This document shows, piece by piece, positions 25,593 to 35,358 of a stretch of 64,000 nt of DNA (position 1 is its first letter; the number at the start of each line of letters is the position of its first letter). The notes below the pieces were generated by a model. That model did no database searches. It saw nothing but the letters and a program-made list of their open reading frames with translations, and was not told the DNA's origin. The DNA comes from DASQZK01 sp963732905 (GTDB lineage: Bacteria > Bacteroidota > Bacteroidia > Bacteroidales > GCA-2748055), in NCBI GenBank assembly GCA_963732905.1, contig CAVTBM010000001.1, positions 496,001 to 560,000 of the forward strand, given 5' to 3'. The position numbers were made by a program, and so were the translations under genes.

Positions 25593-26855
25593 TTATTTCA
25601 TGGCGATGATCTGCTTTCTGTCGGGACCTACTGACACGAACGTCACCGGAACCTCCAGCTCCTTCTCAAGGAAGGCAATATATTCCTTCAATTCCACCGG
25701 GAACTCACTCTTTGACCTTATTTCAGTGAGACTGGTATTCCAGCCCTTCATGGTCTTATATACTGGTTCTGTATCGTCGGTGAGCAAATATGGGAATTCA
25801 TCAAATTGTTTTCCTCCTTTTTGATAAGCGATAGCCACGTTGATGGTATCGAAGGTGTCGAGCACGTCAGCTTTGGTCATCACGAGCTGGGTGACTCCAT
25901 TCAGCATAATACTGTATTTAAGGGCTACGAGATCAATCCATCCGCATCGTCTTGGCCTGCCGGTAGTGGAACCGAACTCATGACCTTCCTCACGAAGTTT
26001 TTCACCCGTAATATCGAACAGTTCAGTAGGAAAAGGACCGCTGCCAACGCGTGTGCAGTAAGCTTTGAAGATACCAAGAACTTCCCCGATGGTGGAAGGT
26101 GCGACACCCAGTCCGATACATGCTCCGGCACAGATGGTATTTGAGGAGGTAACATAAGGATAAGAACCGAAGTCGATATCCAGCAGTGTCCCCTGAGCTC
26201 CTTCAGCCAGAACCCGCTTGCCTTCTTTCAGGTAATGGTTGATAAGGATTTCACTGTCGACGAAAGTGAACCGTTTCAGTGTTTCGATGCTTTTAAACCA
26301 TTCTTTTTCATCTTCCGTGAAGTCGTAGTCGTAGTCGTACATCGACAAAAGACTGCGGTGTTTTTCGAGAAGGGCATCATATCTGGCTTTCAGGTCAAGC
26401 TCGATATCTCCGACCCGCAGCCCGTTCCGGCCGGTTTTATCCATATAGGTCGGCCCGATACCTTTCAGTGTGGATCCGATTTTTGTTTTGCCTTTTGCTT
26501 TTTCCGAAGCTGCATCAAGAGCACGGTGCGACGGCAGGATTAGATGAGCCTTTCTGGATATAAGCAGATTTTTGGTGGGATCAACACCAAGCTTTTCAAG
26601 TGCATCTATTTCCCGGCTGAAAATCACGGGATCCAGAACCACACCGTTCCCGATAAGGTTCACCGTATTCTTCCTGAAAATTCCTGAAGGGATATTGTGG
26701 AGGACATGCTTGATATGATTGAATTCAAGAGTGTGCCCTGCATTAGGTCCGCCCTGGAACCGCGTAATCACATCGTATCCTGGAGAAAGAACATCGACAA
26801 TTTTTCCTTTGCCTTCGTCTCCCCATTGTAATCCTAAAATAACATCAATTTTCAT
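25593..26855 (-). CDS. purA: Adenylosuccinate synthase
   Basis: This 420-residue enzyme makes adenylosuccinate from IMP, aspartate and GTP, the first committed step to AMP. The P-loop WGDEGKGK with Asp13 and His41 in GGPNAGHT match the E. coli catalytic residues by number. The segments STLKGIGPTYMDKTGR, DIDFGSYPYVTSS (Gly-rich loop) and TTGRPRRCGWIDLVALKYS complete the active site. The length is normal for the family. The gene lies 233 bp downstream of the fur-like gene and on the same strand, within the RelA/SpoT - Fur - PurA order that is common in Bacteroidota. Confidence 0.97.
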   Translation of the reverse strand: MKIDVILGLQWGDEGKGKIVDVLSPGYDVITRFQGGPNAGHTLEFNHIKHVLHNIPSGIFRKNTVNLIGNGVVLDPVIFSREIDALEKLGVDPTKNLLISRKAHLILPSHRALDAASEKAKGKTKIGSTLKGIGPTYMDKTGRNGLRVGDIELDLKARYDALLEKHRSLLSMYDYDYDFTEDEKEWFKSIETLKRFTFVDSEILINHYLKEGKRVLAEGAQGTLLDIDFGSYPYVTSSNTICAGACIGLGVAPSTIGEVLGIFKAYCTRVGSGPFPTELFDITGEKLREEGHEFGSTTGRPRRCGWIDLVALKYSIMLNGVTQLVMTKADVLDTFDTINVAIAYQKGGKQFDEFPYLLTDDTEPVYKTMKGWNTSLTEIRSKSEFPVELKEYIAFLEKELEVPVTFVSVGPDRKQIIAMK

Positions 26856-27088
26856 CTTTTACAGTATTATTGCTTCTGAGTTGCTGCCTGAGCGGGTATC
26901 GGCCGGCCAGGCAATGAAACGGCCCGGACGTTTAGAACACACAAAACGCAAGGTCATGATAATTTGCCGTTAATTATCTGTGCCCCTGCGTCTTTAGTAT
27001 TAAAGTGGGTAACCTGTTTCAACGATAAAGATAAAAAAAATCCCTCAGGCAGAAGGATAATTCATGAACAAAGATGAAAAAAATTTTG

Positions 27089-27541
27089 TCAGAATGCTTC
27101 TTTCTCCTCTTTGCTTCTTCCATATATGTAAAGGGAGTGATGGGAAGGGTTGAAATTATTGAGTTCACAGGCTGTCCTGATAATCTCATCTATGCGGGGA
27201 TCACAGAATTCAATGACCTTTCCGGTATTAAGATCGATCAGATGATCATGCTGCATGCAGCGGTATGCTTTTTCGAACTGGGCTATATTCTTCCCAAACT
27301 GGTGTTTTACAACCAGGTTGCAGTCAAGCAGCAATTCTATGGTATTATACAGGGTTGCCCTGCTCACCCTGTAGTTTTTATTTTTCATGAATATATACAG
27401 CGATTCAATATCGAAGTGGCCGTCACGTGAATAGATCTCATCCAGAATAGCATATCTTTCAGGTGTTTTTCTGTGGCCTTTTTTCTCGAGATATTCCGTG
27501 AATATCTTTTTTACAGTTTCCTTGGTTTCTTCACTGACCAT
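27089..27541 (-). CDS. Fur-family transcriptional regulator lacking structural-zinc CxxC
   Basis: This 150-residue protein has the Fur winged helix (KGHRKTPERYAILDEIYSRDGHFDIESLYIFM, then YRVSRATLYNTIELLLDCNLV). Regulatory-metal ligands include His42 (GHFDIESL), QHDHLID with His98 and His100, Glu111 and His134-His135. The usual CxxC pairs that hold structural zinc in Fur, Zur and PerR are missing, and only single Cys residues occur. This points to a PerR-like or CxxC-less branch whose metal is uncertain. Such a gene between relA/spoT and purA is a recurrent arrangement in Bacteroidota, but its targets are unknown. It lies 186 bp downstream of relA/spoT on the same strand. Confidence 0.9.
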   Translation of the reverse strand: MVSEETKETVKKIFTEYLEKKGHRKTPERYAILDEIYSRDGHFDIESLYIFMKNKNYRVSRATLYNTIELLLDCNLVVKHQFGKNIAQFEKAYRCMQHDHLIDLNTGKVIEFCDPRIDEIIRTACELNNFNPSHHSLYIYGRSKEEKEAF

Positions 27542-27727
27542 AACTTAGTCTAATTAAAAATAGCTTGTCAAAATAACTAAAAATTTATGAAAAAGGGAAT
27601 ACGGTTTATATTTATTTTAAATAAGAAAACATAAAAAAAACAGAAATAGTATGTGAAAAGCTATGATTCTGTAGTTTAGCTATGATAATCATCCGGATTT
27701 CATAGGTTGTCGCAGTGCTGTTCCGGC

Positions 27728-29956
27728 TTAGTTTTCTTTGATATCGGTAGCATCGACCCTGTGGACACTTTCTATACCTTTAATTTTGATCAGGTTCATA
27801 ATGAGGTTATTCAGGTCGCTTGTGTTATGAACATAAAGATCAATGGTGCCTTCGAAAACGCCGTCGTGACCATGCAGGTTGATGGTACGTATATTGACGC
27901 TCAGCTCTTTGGAGATAACCGTGGTAATGTTGTTATATACGCCGAATTTATCGTATCCGTCGAGATGGATCCTTGCCAGGTAGGAGAGGATTTTATGGGT
28001 GGTCCATTTAACAGGAATCACACGGTCGCCTTCACTCGACATCAGCTTGATGGCATTTTCACATCTCGACTGGTGTATGATCACGTTTTCTTCTTCGTCG
28101 CGGTAGCCGATGACCTCGTCGCCCGGGATCGGGTTACAGCATTTGGCCAGGGTATAGTTCCGTTCTTCCTCGTTGATTTGTTCCCTGGCAACGAAGGTCT
28201 TTTTATCGACGGTAGGTTCTTCCTCTTCCCTGGAGCGTGTATTTTTTCCCACCGATACTTCCCAGTAACGGATCCACTTGCTCTTGGTATTTTTCCTGAG
28301 AATTTTCTTCATCTCCTCAAGAGATACTATGCCGGAACCGATTTTACTGTAGAGCTCATCTTTGGTATTGGATTCGTATGCCGGGAGTAATTTCTTGAAA
28401 ACCCTGGAGCTGGGTTGAAGTTTGAGTTCTTTAAGGTTTTCCTCCAGCATTTTCTTCCCTTTCTCGATTCTGTTTTTTGTTTCGGCTTTAAGTGCGGTTT
28501 TTATCGCTGTTTTTGCTTTTGCCGTAATGGCATAATCGAGTCGTTCCCGTTTGACTTTTTGGTTTCCTGAGGTGATGATCTCAACCTGGTCGCCACTATG
28601 CAGCTGGTAGTTCAGAGGTACAAGATGATGGTTCAGCTTGGCGCCTATAGCTTTATTGCCGATCTCGGTATGGATCTCGTAGGCAAAATCGAGAGCGGTC
28701 GAACCCTGGGGCAGGGTTTTAATATGTCCCTGTGGGGTGAAGATGAAAATTTCAGAGGCGAACAGGTTCAGTTTGAAGTCATCCATAAATTCCAGGGCAT
28801 CGGAATCGGGACTTTCCAGCAATTCACGTATCCTTTTGATCCACTTGTCGAGTTCCGAATCAGAGGATCCGTTTTCCTTATATTTCCAGTGGGCAGCAAA
28901 TCCGCGTTCAGCGATCTCATCCATTCTTCTTGACCGGATCTGTACTTCGATCCATTTACCGTAAGGCCCCATCACTGTAGCATGCAAGGCCTCATAGCCG
29001 TTGGCTTTCGAGGTTGAAACCCAGTCGCGAAGCCGGTCGGGACGGGGAGGGTATATGTCGGTGATAAGTGAATAAATATTCCAGCACTGGGTTTTTTCGG
29101 GGATCCCGGAGACAGGATCGAAGACAATACGGATGGCAAGCAGGTCGAAGATTTCGTCAAAAGTCACATTCTTCTGCTGCATCTTGTTCCAGATCGAATA
29201 AATGGATTTGGGCCGCCCGCTAATATCGAAGGTAATATGGTTCTTTTCGAGCTTATCGATGATGGGCAGAGAGAATTTATTGATAAGGTGGATCCGGCGT
29301 TCCTCGTCATCTTTAAGTTTCGCACTGATCTCATTGTATATTTTCGGGTACCTGTATTTCAGACTGAGGTCTTCCAGTTCTGTTTTTATAGCATACAGTC
29401 CCAGGCGGTGAGCCAGTGGTGCAAAAAGGTAAATGGTTTCTCCCGAAATCTTGATCTGTTTGTGTCTGGGCAGGGAGTCCAGCGTACGCATATTGTGAAG
29501 TCTGTCGGCGAGCTTGATAAGGATTACCCTGACATCCTCCGAAAGAGTTAGAAGCATTTTACGGAAATTCTCCGCCTGGAGGGAGGAGTTGGTGTCAAAA
29601 ACTCCTGATATTTTGGTGAGGCCGTCGATGATGGTGGAGATCTTCTTTCCAAATTGCGCTTCAATATCATCGAGCGTATATTCAGTATCCTCCACCACAT
29701 CGTGCAGGAGAGCTGCTACAACGGATTTGACCCCCAGGCCTATCTCACGGTTAACGATTTTGGCTACAGATATAGGGTGGACAATATAAGGCTCACCGGA
29801 TTTTCTTCTCATACTCCGGTGTGCATCTGAGGCGAAATTGAAGGCTTTGATGATCAGCTTCCTGTCTTCTTCTGTATTACAGTGTATACAATTATTAAGG
29901 AGATCATCAAACTGCCTCTGAATATCCGTTTGTTCTTTTGTCTCTATAACTGCCAT
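27728..29956 (-). CDS. Bifunctional (p)ppGpp synthetase/hydrolase (RelA/SpoT)
   Basis: This 742-residue Rel protein has all expected domains. The HD hydrolase domain (~30-190) carries AALLHDVVEDT and a later LADRLHNMRTL. The synthetase domain (~230-360) has GRPKSIYSIWNKMQ and FDEIFDLLAIRIVFD. Then come a TGS domain (~395-460; IFIFTPQGHIKTLPQGST), a helical region, a Cys-rich segment (LAKCCNPIPGDEV) and a C-terminal ACT domain. The intact HDxxED motif implies hydrolase activity, so it is bifunctional. It controls the stringent response. It is the first gene of the unit and precedes the Fur-like regulator and purA. Confidence 0.96.
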   Translation of the reverse strand: MAVIETKEQTDIQRQFDDLLNNCIHCNTEEDRKLIIKAFNFASDAHRSMRRKSGEPYIVHPISVAKIVNREIGLGVKSVVAALLHDVVEDTEYTLDDIEAQFGKKISTIIDGLTKISGVFDTNSSLQAENFRKMLLTLSEDVRVILIKLADRLHNMRTLDSLPRHKQIKISGETIYLFAPLAHRLGLYAIKTELEDLSLKYRYPKIYNEISAKLKDDEERRIHLINKFSLPIIDKLEKNHITFDISGRPKSIYSIWNKMQQKNVTFDEIFDLLAIRIVFDPVSGIPEKTQCWNIYSLITDIYPPRPDRLRDWVSTSKANGYEALHATVMGPYGKWIEVQIRSRRMDEIAERGFAAHWKYKENGSSDSELDKWIKRIRELLESPDSDALEFMDDFKLNLFASEIFIFTPQGHIKTLPQGSTALDFAYEIHTEIGNKAIGAKLNHHLVPLNYQLHSGDQVEIITSGNQKVKRERLDYAITAKAKTAIKTALKAETKNRIEKGKKMLEENLKELKLQPSSRVFKKLLPAYESNTKDELYSKIGSGIVSLEEMKKILRKNTKSKWIRYWEVSVGKNTRSREEEEPTVDKKTFVAREQINEEERNYTLAKCCNPIPGDEVIGYRDEEENVIIHQSRCENAIKLMSSEGDRVIPVKWTTHKILSYLARIHLDGYDKFGVYNNITTVISKELSVNIRTINLHGHDGVFEGTIDLYVHNTSDLNNLIMNLIKIKGIESVHRVDATDIKEN

Positions 29957-29991
29957 CCTTCAGTGTTATTGATAAGGATATGAACCAGCAA

Positions 29992-29999
29992 CAAAGTTA
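29992..29999 (-). promoter_or_regulatory. -7 box (TAACTTTG on minus) for relA/spoT
   Basis: CAAAGTTA on the plus strand matches reverse TAnnTTTG, 36 bp ahead of the start at 29956. No -33 match was found. Confidence 0.45.
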
Positions 30000-30030
30000 G
30001 TATTTTTCTCTGATAAATATTTTCAGATTA

Positions 30031-31515
30031 TCAAGGATAAAAAACGGTAACATGACCGGTCCTGTCAGTCCTGGTACCGTTAAAGGATTTGTATTGAATA
30101 TGATATACATAAACACCCTCCGGGGCCATATTGTTGCCGTTAACGGTCCCGTCCCAGCCTTTCTCAGGATCTTCGGTGGAAAACACGGGAATTCCGTTGC
30201 GATTGTAAATGATCATGAGGAAGTTGTTGGGTGTGAAATCAAAAACCGGAACAAAATAGTCATTCCTTCCGTCGGCATTGGGGGTAAAAGCATCGGGTAT
30301 TTGAAGGATATGAGTGTTTACCCTGATTTTAATCTGATTGGACATTGAAGTGACTCCCCCGGAGTTTTCCACAGCCATTATGTAATAAGCCAGCTCGCCA
30401 GACAGGTGATGTCCGGCTATACCGGTGAGATGATCAATATAGGCGGCAGTTCCCGGCGGCGTTGTACCAAGCTCGGCGAAACTTCCGTCGTTTTCTCTTC
30501 TGTATATACGGTATTCTTCAACTCCATCCTTCCAAATTTCGTATTTGTTCCAGGTAAGGCGTACGCCATTTCCCAGTGTATCACCCACAAGGAGGATATT
30601 GACGGCATAGTCTGACATGCCAATCACCTTACCACAACCATTGAGTGAGCCGATTTTATAATAGTAGCGGTCTGAAGAAGTGATTATATCATCATTAAAT
30701 ATATAGGATGACAATGTCAGATCGTTCACTGTCTGAACAGACTGGAAGTCAGACACCGGATTACTGGACCTCAACAGGCTGAAGTCGTTCACCTCACCGT
30801 TAGGCGTGTAGGAAAACGAGATATCCACCCTGTTTTCAACAGGTACCGATACATAGTCGATATACAGGTTATCGGGTGAAGGAGACATGTAAGTGTATTT
30901 TGTGGCTATGTTGGACATCGATTCCAGCCCGTCGTTCTTAACGGCCTGTATCAGATATCTGTAGCTGGTGTTTTCAAGGGTTCCGGGATCATCATAAGAA
31001 CTGTCGTTGGCATTCACTCCGGTCAGGATGGCGAAAGGTGCATTATTGATGCTGCGAAGGATCCTGTAGCCCGATACATTGTTCCCCCAGCCCTGATACT
31101 TGTTCCAGGTCACCGTTATAACCGCCTGGCATGAATCGTATTGAAGGCTGGTGTATACGGTACTGTGAAGCCCGGGCTTCCGGATACTTTCATTCCCCGA
31201 GCTGTCAACCGCCGTAACACTGTACAGGATGCTGTGACTACCCGCCCCGCTGTTCACGTGGGTATATTCGGAAGTACCGACCGAAACGGAATCGAATTTC
31301 ACACCTTCGAAACCGTTGATGGTCTTTATTTCATAATAGAGATAGTATTGTTCCACATCAGGGGAGGGACTTTCTGTCCAGTAAATTTGGGTGTTGTTTG
31401 TGGCGGTATCAACAGTTACATAGGTAATATAAGGTCTTTCCGGTGGCGTTTTGTCCTGGCCAAAAAGACCGCTTCCCACCATCAGAAGACTGAGCATAAT
31501 AACATATTGGTTCAT
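30031..31515 (-). CDS. Secreted fibronectin-like protein with CHU_C type B sorting domain
   Basis: The frame opens at 31548, but the Met at 31515 gives the signal peptide NQYVIMLSLLMVGSGLFGQ, so I prefer that. The body holds about four fibronectin type III-like repeats (YITYVTVDTATNNTQIYWTES, AVITVTWNKYQGWGNNVSGYRILR, VRLTWNKYEIWKDGVEEYRIYRR). The C-terminal ~88 residues (IPDAFTPNADGRNDYF through GWDGTVNGNN and GVYVYHIQYK) are the CHU_C domain that sends proteins to type IX secretion. No PorP/SprF gene lies beside it, unlike the 4.4-kb adhesin. Likely a surface or adhesion protein. Confidence 0.88.
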   Translation of the reverse strand: MNQYVIMLSLLMVGSGLFGQDKTPPERPYITYVTVDTATNNTQIYWTESPSPDVEQYYLYYEIKTINGFEGVKFDSVSVGTSEYTHVNSGAGSHSILYSVTAVDSSGNESIRKPGLHSTVYTSLQYDSCQAVITVTWNKYQGWGNNVSGYRILRSINNAPFAILTGVNANDSSYDDPGTLENTSYRYLIQAVKNDGLESMSNIATKYTYMSPSPDNLYIDYVSVPVENRVDISFSYTPNGEVNDFSLLRSSNPVSDFQSVQTVNDLTLSSYIFNDDIITSSDRYYYKIGSLNGCGKVIGMSDYAVNILLVGDTLGNGVRLTWNKYEIWKDGVEEYRIYRRENDGSFAELGTTPPGTAAYIDHLTGIAGHHLSGELAYYIMAVENSGGVTSMSNQIKIRVNTHILQIPDAFTPNADGRNDYFVPVFDFTPNNFLMIIYNRNGIPVFSTEDPEKGWDGTVNGNNMAPEGVYVYHIQYKSFNGTRTDRTGHVTVFYP

Positions 31516-31548
31516 TCCGCTGTCCATAAAACATAATTTACCTGACAT

Positions 31549-31943
31549 AAAACGTTCAATATACAGTCTGCTATTGTTTTCAGAACACTAAAAATAGCTT
31601 GATTCTTTCTGAATTGCAAAAAGTAATATGCACCAGAGACCTGAAATAGTCAGGAATAAGGTCACGGGTAGCCCACAGGCCTTACCGGAATCCCTGCCAG
31701 GGAGGAATCAAAATGAATACAAAGGTAACCAAAGTAACAGGAAAATATTGCAGGGGAGTAAAGGGCAATAGATACAGGTGTTCTTAAAATAGTATTATTT
31801 TCTTTGTGCAGGGGACTTCGGTTTGTCAGGTATTTTATCCTGCGTGTAATGCATTTGCCGCTTGTCGGTTCCGATTGACGGAAGTTGACTGTCGGTTGTG
31901 TCAGAATCCCGGAATGTAATTTTGATAATAATTGAGAGACTGA
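31549..31943. other. Intergenic region, no recognisable feature
   Basis: This is a spacer between two minus-strand genes. I see no gene, RNA structure or clear promoter in it. The upstream part presumably contains the promoter of the CHU_C protein gene. Confidence 0.4.
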
Positions 31944-33068
31944 TTATTGCCAGTCATCAGGTTGAAACGGTGAAGCAATAAAGGAACAATCGGCACATTT
32001 TTGCAGGTTTACCAGGACGAGTAAGTCAGGGTCGATTTCCCCCACGATAAAATAATCATAAAAATGATGGAGAACATAGTATTCCAATCTTTTTACAACC
32101 TGTACATCACAGTCTGAGAAACCTGATTCCATCCTGCTGATATGGAGTGTATCCCTGGGTATTACCTTAAGCATTGACCGGGTAGAAGAGGCACAAAACA
32201 AACCCAGTACTTGCCGGTTTTCGTCAGTCAGATCATTTATATTGCCTTGTAATGCACCGGGAATCGGGTCGAAGAATCCGCCTGAGCCTGAATTCAAACT
32301 AACTGTATTCTGCAGGTACAGGTAATTTTCCCTGGTAAGCGAAATAACTTTTATCCTGGTGTTATACCTGACCGATAATTTGCTTGTCTGAGCAGTGGGG
32401 ATAAAATACAGAGGTGCATCTGCAATACTGTTCGCCGAGAGGTTTTCCGTTGTTGAAAGGCTGATGACATTAGAATTGGTTCTTTCCCAGCAAGGTTTAA
32501 AGCCATGTAAGTTAAGGACAGATACGATTTCCCATGTCTCTGTCCATCTCCACTCATAGTAGCTTGGGTCCTCCTGACCGGCGTGTGCCGCAGCATGAAT
32601 TAAAAGCCCTTCATCTCCGGAATAGGGATGAGTAAGGGAATTGTAATATTCTGTATAAAAAACGGAGTCAATAACCGGCGCCACCAGGAACTTTTCGTAT
32701 GATGATTCATAAAGTTCACCTGTATTATCAACAATCCTGAGCTTGTAAAAGCGTCCGGTAACAGGTGCAAGTGTTGAATCGGAAACGTAGGTACCGCTGT
32801 CTTTTTCTGAAAGGGTAAAAATGTTGTTATCTTCATCGAGGATTTGCACCACTGCCCCGGTGAGGGGATTTGTTTTATACTGGTTATAATTAAAAGAGGA
32901 GGAAAGCTTAATGGTTGCTGCAGGATTCTCGTCAGTCAGCAGGCCGTCAACAACGAGTGTACTTTTACTGTCTTTGATGTTTGGGGTGAAAGTTTCAACA
33001 CATGAATCCAGGATGAACAGTAAAAAAACCGGGAGGAGAATTGCTTTGAGGTAATCCCGTAAAAACAT
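31944..33068 (-). CDS. DUF4249 outer-membrane lipoprotein
   Basis: This 374-residue protein has a lipoprotein signal with Cys23 (LLFILDSCVETF). The mature part begins with STLVVDGLLTDENPAATIKLSSSFNYNQ, followed by GAVVQILDEDNNIFTLSEKDSGTYVSD and GRFYKLRIVDNTGELYES, the characteristic beta-sandwich of DUF4249. In Bacteroidota these lipoproteins normally sit next to a TonB-dependent receptor and are thought to act in its transport system. No receptor gene is visible here, so this copy is isolated. A -7 box lies 35 bp upstream of the start. Confidence 0.87.
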   Translation of the reverse strand: MFLRDYLKAILLPVFLLFILDSCVETFTPNIKDSKSTLVVDGLLTDENPAATIKLSSSFNYNQYKTNPLTGAVVQILDEDNNIFTLSEKDSGTYVSDSTLAPVTGRFYKLRIVDNTGELYESSYEKFLVAPVIDSVFYTEYYNSLTHPYSGDEGLLIHAAAHAGQEDPSYYEWRWTETWEIVSVLNLHGFKPCWERTNSNVISLSTTENLSANSIADAPLYFIPTAQTSKLSVRYNTRIKVISLTRENYLYLQNTVSLNSGSGGFFDPIPGALQGNINDLTDENRQVLGLFCASSTRSMLKVIPRDTLHISRMESGFSDCDVQVVKRLEYYVLHHFYDYFIVGEIDPDLLVLVNLQKCADCSFIASPFQPDDWQ

Positions 33069-33102
33069 AGATAAAGGTATAGAGGAAATGCCTAAACTTA
33101 TT

Positions 33103-33110
33103 CAAATATA
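33103..33110 (-). promoter_or_regulatory. -7 box (TATATTTG on minus) for the DUF4249 gene
   Basis: CAAATATA on the plus strand is an exact reverse TAnnTTTG match, 35 bp ahead of the start at 33068. Confidence 0.45.
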
Positions 33111-33377
33111 ATAAAAATGAATGTATGAAAAAGGGCGTTTTGGTTCTGTCCCTGAAAATCACCTTCGCAGGTGTAGTTTATCTGAACAAAGAAAATGCAA
33201 GACTGTTATTGGCTTAAGTTTACTAAACCGGAAATATCTGCTGGGAAACCGGGTGTATTTATATTTAATTCGTATTATATTTGAAAAAAAAGAAGGATTT
33301 CAGGCGTTCAGTGCATGTGGTTGCTTCTTCTGCCGCAGAAAATCAGCCTGGCAGTTTTACACCTGAAGTTATAATGT

Positions 33378-33385
33378 TATTTTTG
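33378..33385 (+). promoter_or_regulatory. -7 box TATTTTTG immediately before the first CLC gene
   Basis: The box is a TAnnTTTG match that ends only 7 bp before the ATG at 33393. If used, it would start transcription at or near the A of the start codon and give a leaderless mRNA. The second CLC gene has the same layout. Confidence 0.45.
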
Positions 33386-33392
33386 CAATGAA

Positions 33393-35165
33393 ATGAAATT
33401 GATCCGGATTCCTGAGAGAATAAAGCAACTTCGGTTACGGCACATACCCAAAAGGCAGTTGATTCTTATCCTTAGCGCAATTATCGGGCTTGCTGCAGGA
33501 GCCGGCGCCGTCATCATCAAAAATCTCGTTCATGTGCTCCAGCAATTTCTGACGCATGGTTTTGCCGGTAATTTTCAGCGATATCTGTATTTTATCATCC
33601 CCATTGCCGGTCTGTTCATCACCATGGTTTTCATCAAGTATATCAACAAGAGGCCGGTACGGCACGGGATCCCGAGCGTACTGTTTTCCATTTCCAGGTC
33701 CAGAGGGTATATACACCGTCATAACTTGTATTCATCGATTATCAGCAGTGCCCTTACCGTCGGATTCGGCGGATCGGTGGGTCTTGAAGGTCCGACAGTT
33801 GCTACAGGCGGCGCCATTGGATCGTTTGCAGGCAGGTTGACAAACCTGTCCTATAAGGAGATCATACTCCTGATCGGTTGCGGCTCAGCCGGTGCCATGT
33901 CGGCCATTTTTAAGGCACCCATCACCGGAATCGTCTTTGCCCTTGAAGTGATCATGCTCGACATGTCAATATTCAGTATGGTGCCGTTGCTTATTTCCTC
34001 GGCCACAGCCGCTCTTACATCCTATTTTTTCCTGGGGCAGAATTTTCTTTATCCTTTCCAGATCAAAGAACCTTTCCAGCTTGGTGACTTTTACCTGTAC
34101 ATCATCCTCGGCATTTTATGCGGCTTTATTTCGGTATACTTCATCCGGGTATTTATTTTCATTTCCGACCGTTTCGACAAAATCGACTCATGGATGAAAC
34201 GGCTGCTCTTTGGGGGAGGGATGCTGGGTGTTATCCTCTTTTTCCTCCCTTCACTTTACGGTGAAGGGTATGAAGTGATCAACCGGAGCCTGCACGGGGA
34301 TTATAGTTTTCTGTTCAACGGCACATTCTACCATTCTCTGGGAGGCAGTACCATCTTCATCCTCTTGTTCCTCTTCCTGATGATCGTTTTTAAAAGCATC
34401 GCAACAACCCTGACCTTTGCCGCCGGGGGAGTGGGAGGAGTGTTCGCACCTTCACTTTTCACTGGGGTTAATACCGGACTTTTTCTGGGTGTCCTGCTGA
34501 ACCAGTTCGGATTTCATGTTTCCCTTAGCAACTTTGCCCTGGTCGGCATGGCCGGACTTATCTCCGGTGTTATTCACGCCCCGCTGACAGCCATCTTTCT
34601 GATCGCCGAAGTGACAGGCGGCAATGAACTCTTTATGCCACTGATGATCGCATCAACCATCTCTTATGCCACCACACGGATCTTTGAGAAGAACTCCGTG
34701 TATACCGTTCAGCTGGCCAGGAGAGGCGACCTGATGACCCACCACAAGGACAAAAATATCCTTTTGATGATGAATGTGTCAGATCTGATCGAGACAAATT
34801 TCAGCATGATACATCCGGAAGATAAGCTTGGCGATCTCGTGAAAACGATTAAAAACAGTCACAGGAATATCTTTCCCGTTGTGAACAGCGATGGTACTTT
34901 CGAAGGGATCGTAAAGATGGACGATATTCGTCAGATTATGTTCGACACCAGCCTCTACGATAAAACGCTGGTGAGAGATCTTATGTTTATGCCACAAAAT
35001 ATCATCGAGTTTGACGAACCAATGGAAAGCGTCGCCAGAAAATTCCAGGAAAGCGGACGGTACAACATTGCCGTGATGAAAGACGGGAAATATATGGGCT
35101 TCGTTTCCCGCGCCAAAGTTTTTTCGTCCTACCGTGAAATGCTGAAGCTGTTCTCGGATGAGTAG
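33393..35165 (+). CDS. CLC-family chloride channel/transporter with CBS domains
   Basis: This 590-residue protein combines a CLC membrane domain (~20-440) with two C-terminal CBS domains (~455-585; LGDLVKTIKNSHRNIFPVV and NIAVMKDGKYMGFVSRAKVF). Selectivity-filter segments are RHGIPS (90-95), GSVGLEGP with gating Glu132 (R of GREGP replaced by Leu) and GGVFAPSLFTG. The inner proton glutamate of E. coli CLC (E203) aligns with Val186 after Glu185 (FALEVIML). Val at that position is typical of CLC channels, though some non-Glu transporters still exchange protons. CBS domains usually bind adenine nucleotides and may regulate it. It is a paralogue of the gene at 58.6 kb. Confidence 0.93.
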   Translation: MKLIRIPERIKQLRLRHIPKRQLILILSAIIGLAAGAGAVIIKNLVHVLQQFLTHGFAGNFQRYLYFIIPIAGLFITMVFIKYINKRPVRHGIPSVLFSISRSRGYIHRHNLYSSIISSALTVGFGGSVGLEGPTVATGGAIGSFAGRLTNLSYKEIILLIGCGSAGAMSAIFKAPITGIVFALEVIMLDMSIFSMVPLLISSATAALTSYFFLGQNFLYPFQIKEPFQLGDFYLYIILGILCGFISVYFIRVFIFISDRFDKIDSWMKRLLFGGGMLGVILFFLPSLYGEGYEVINRSLHGDYSFLFNGTFYHSLGGSTIFILLFLFLMIVFKSIATTLTFAAGGVGGVFAPSLFTGVNTGLFLGVLLNQFGFHVSLSNFALVGMAGLISGVIHAPLTAIFLIAEVTGGNELFMPLMIASTISYATTRIFEKNSVYTVQLARRGDLMTHHKDKNILLMMNVSDLIETNFSMIHPEDKLGDLVKTIKNSHRNIFPVVNSDGTFEGIVKMDDIRQIMFDTSLYDKTLVRDLMFMPQNIIEFDEPMESVARKFQESGRYNIAVMKDGKYMGFVSRAKVFSSYREMLKLFSDE

Positions 35166-35358
35166 GAGAGTGCTGAGAGTAAAATTCAGGTGAATGAGGC
35201 ATTATGTAAGCATATCGGGATCGCACATTCGTCGTCTAAATATTATTATGGACTACCCCGATCATTATAATAGGCTGAACCTGAAATTTCCACATACTTT
35301 CGAACCACCCTATTGTAACCGCCCCGGCAAAACACGGTGTAAACATAACCGATAAGTC

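Noticed and set aside
27707..28390. A 227-codon open frame on the plus strand opposite relA/spoT
   Set aside because: It is entirely antisense to a well-supported Rel protein. Its composition (repeated FDIGS, GDFMGG-like runs) fits a shadow of codon bias.
33121..33366. An 81-codon open frame upstream of the first CLC gene
   Set aside because: It has no recognisable domain, unlikely composition and no upstream signal, and it lies in the promoter spacer.
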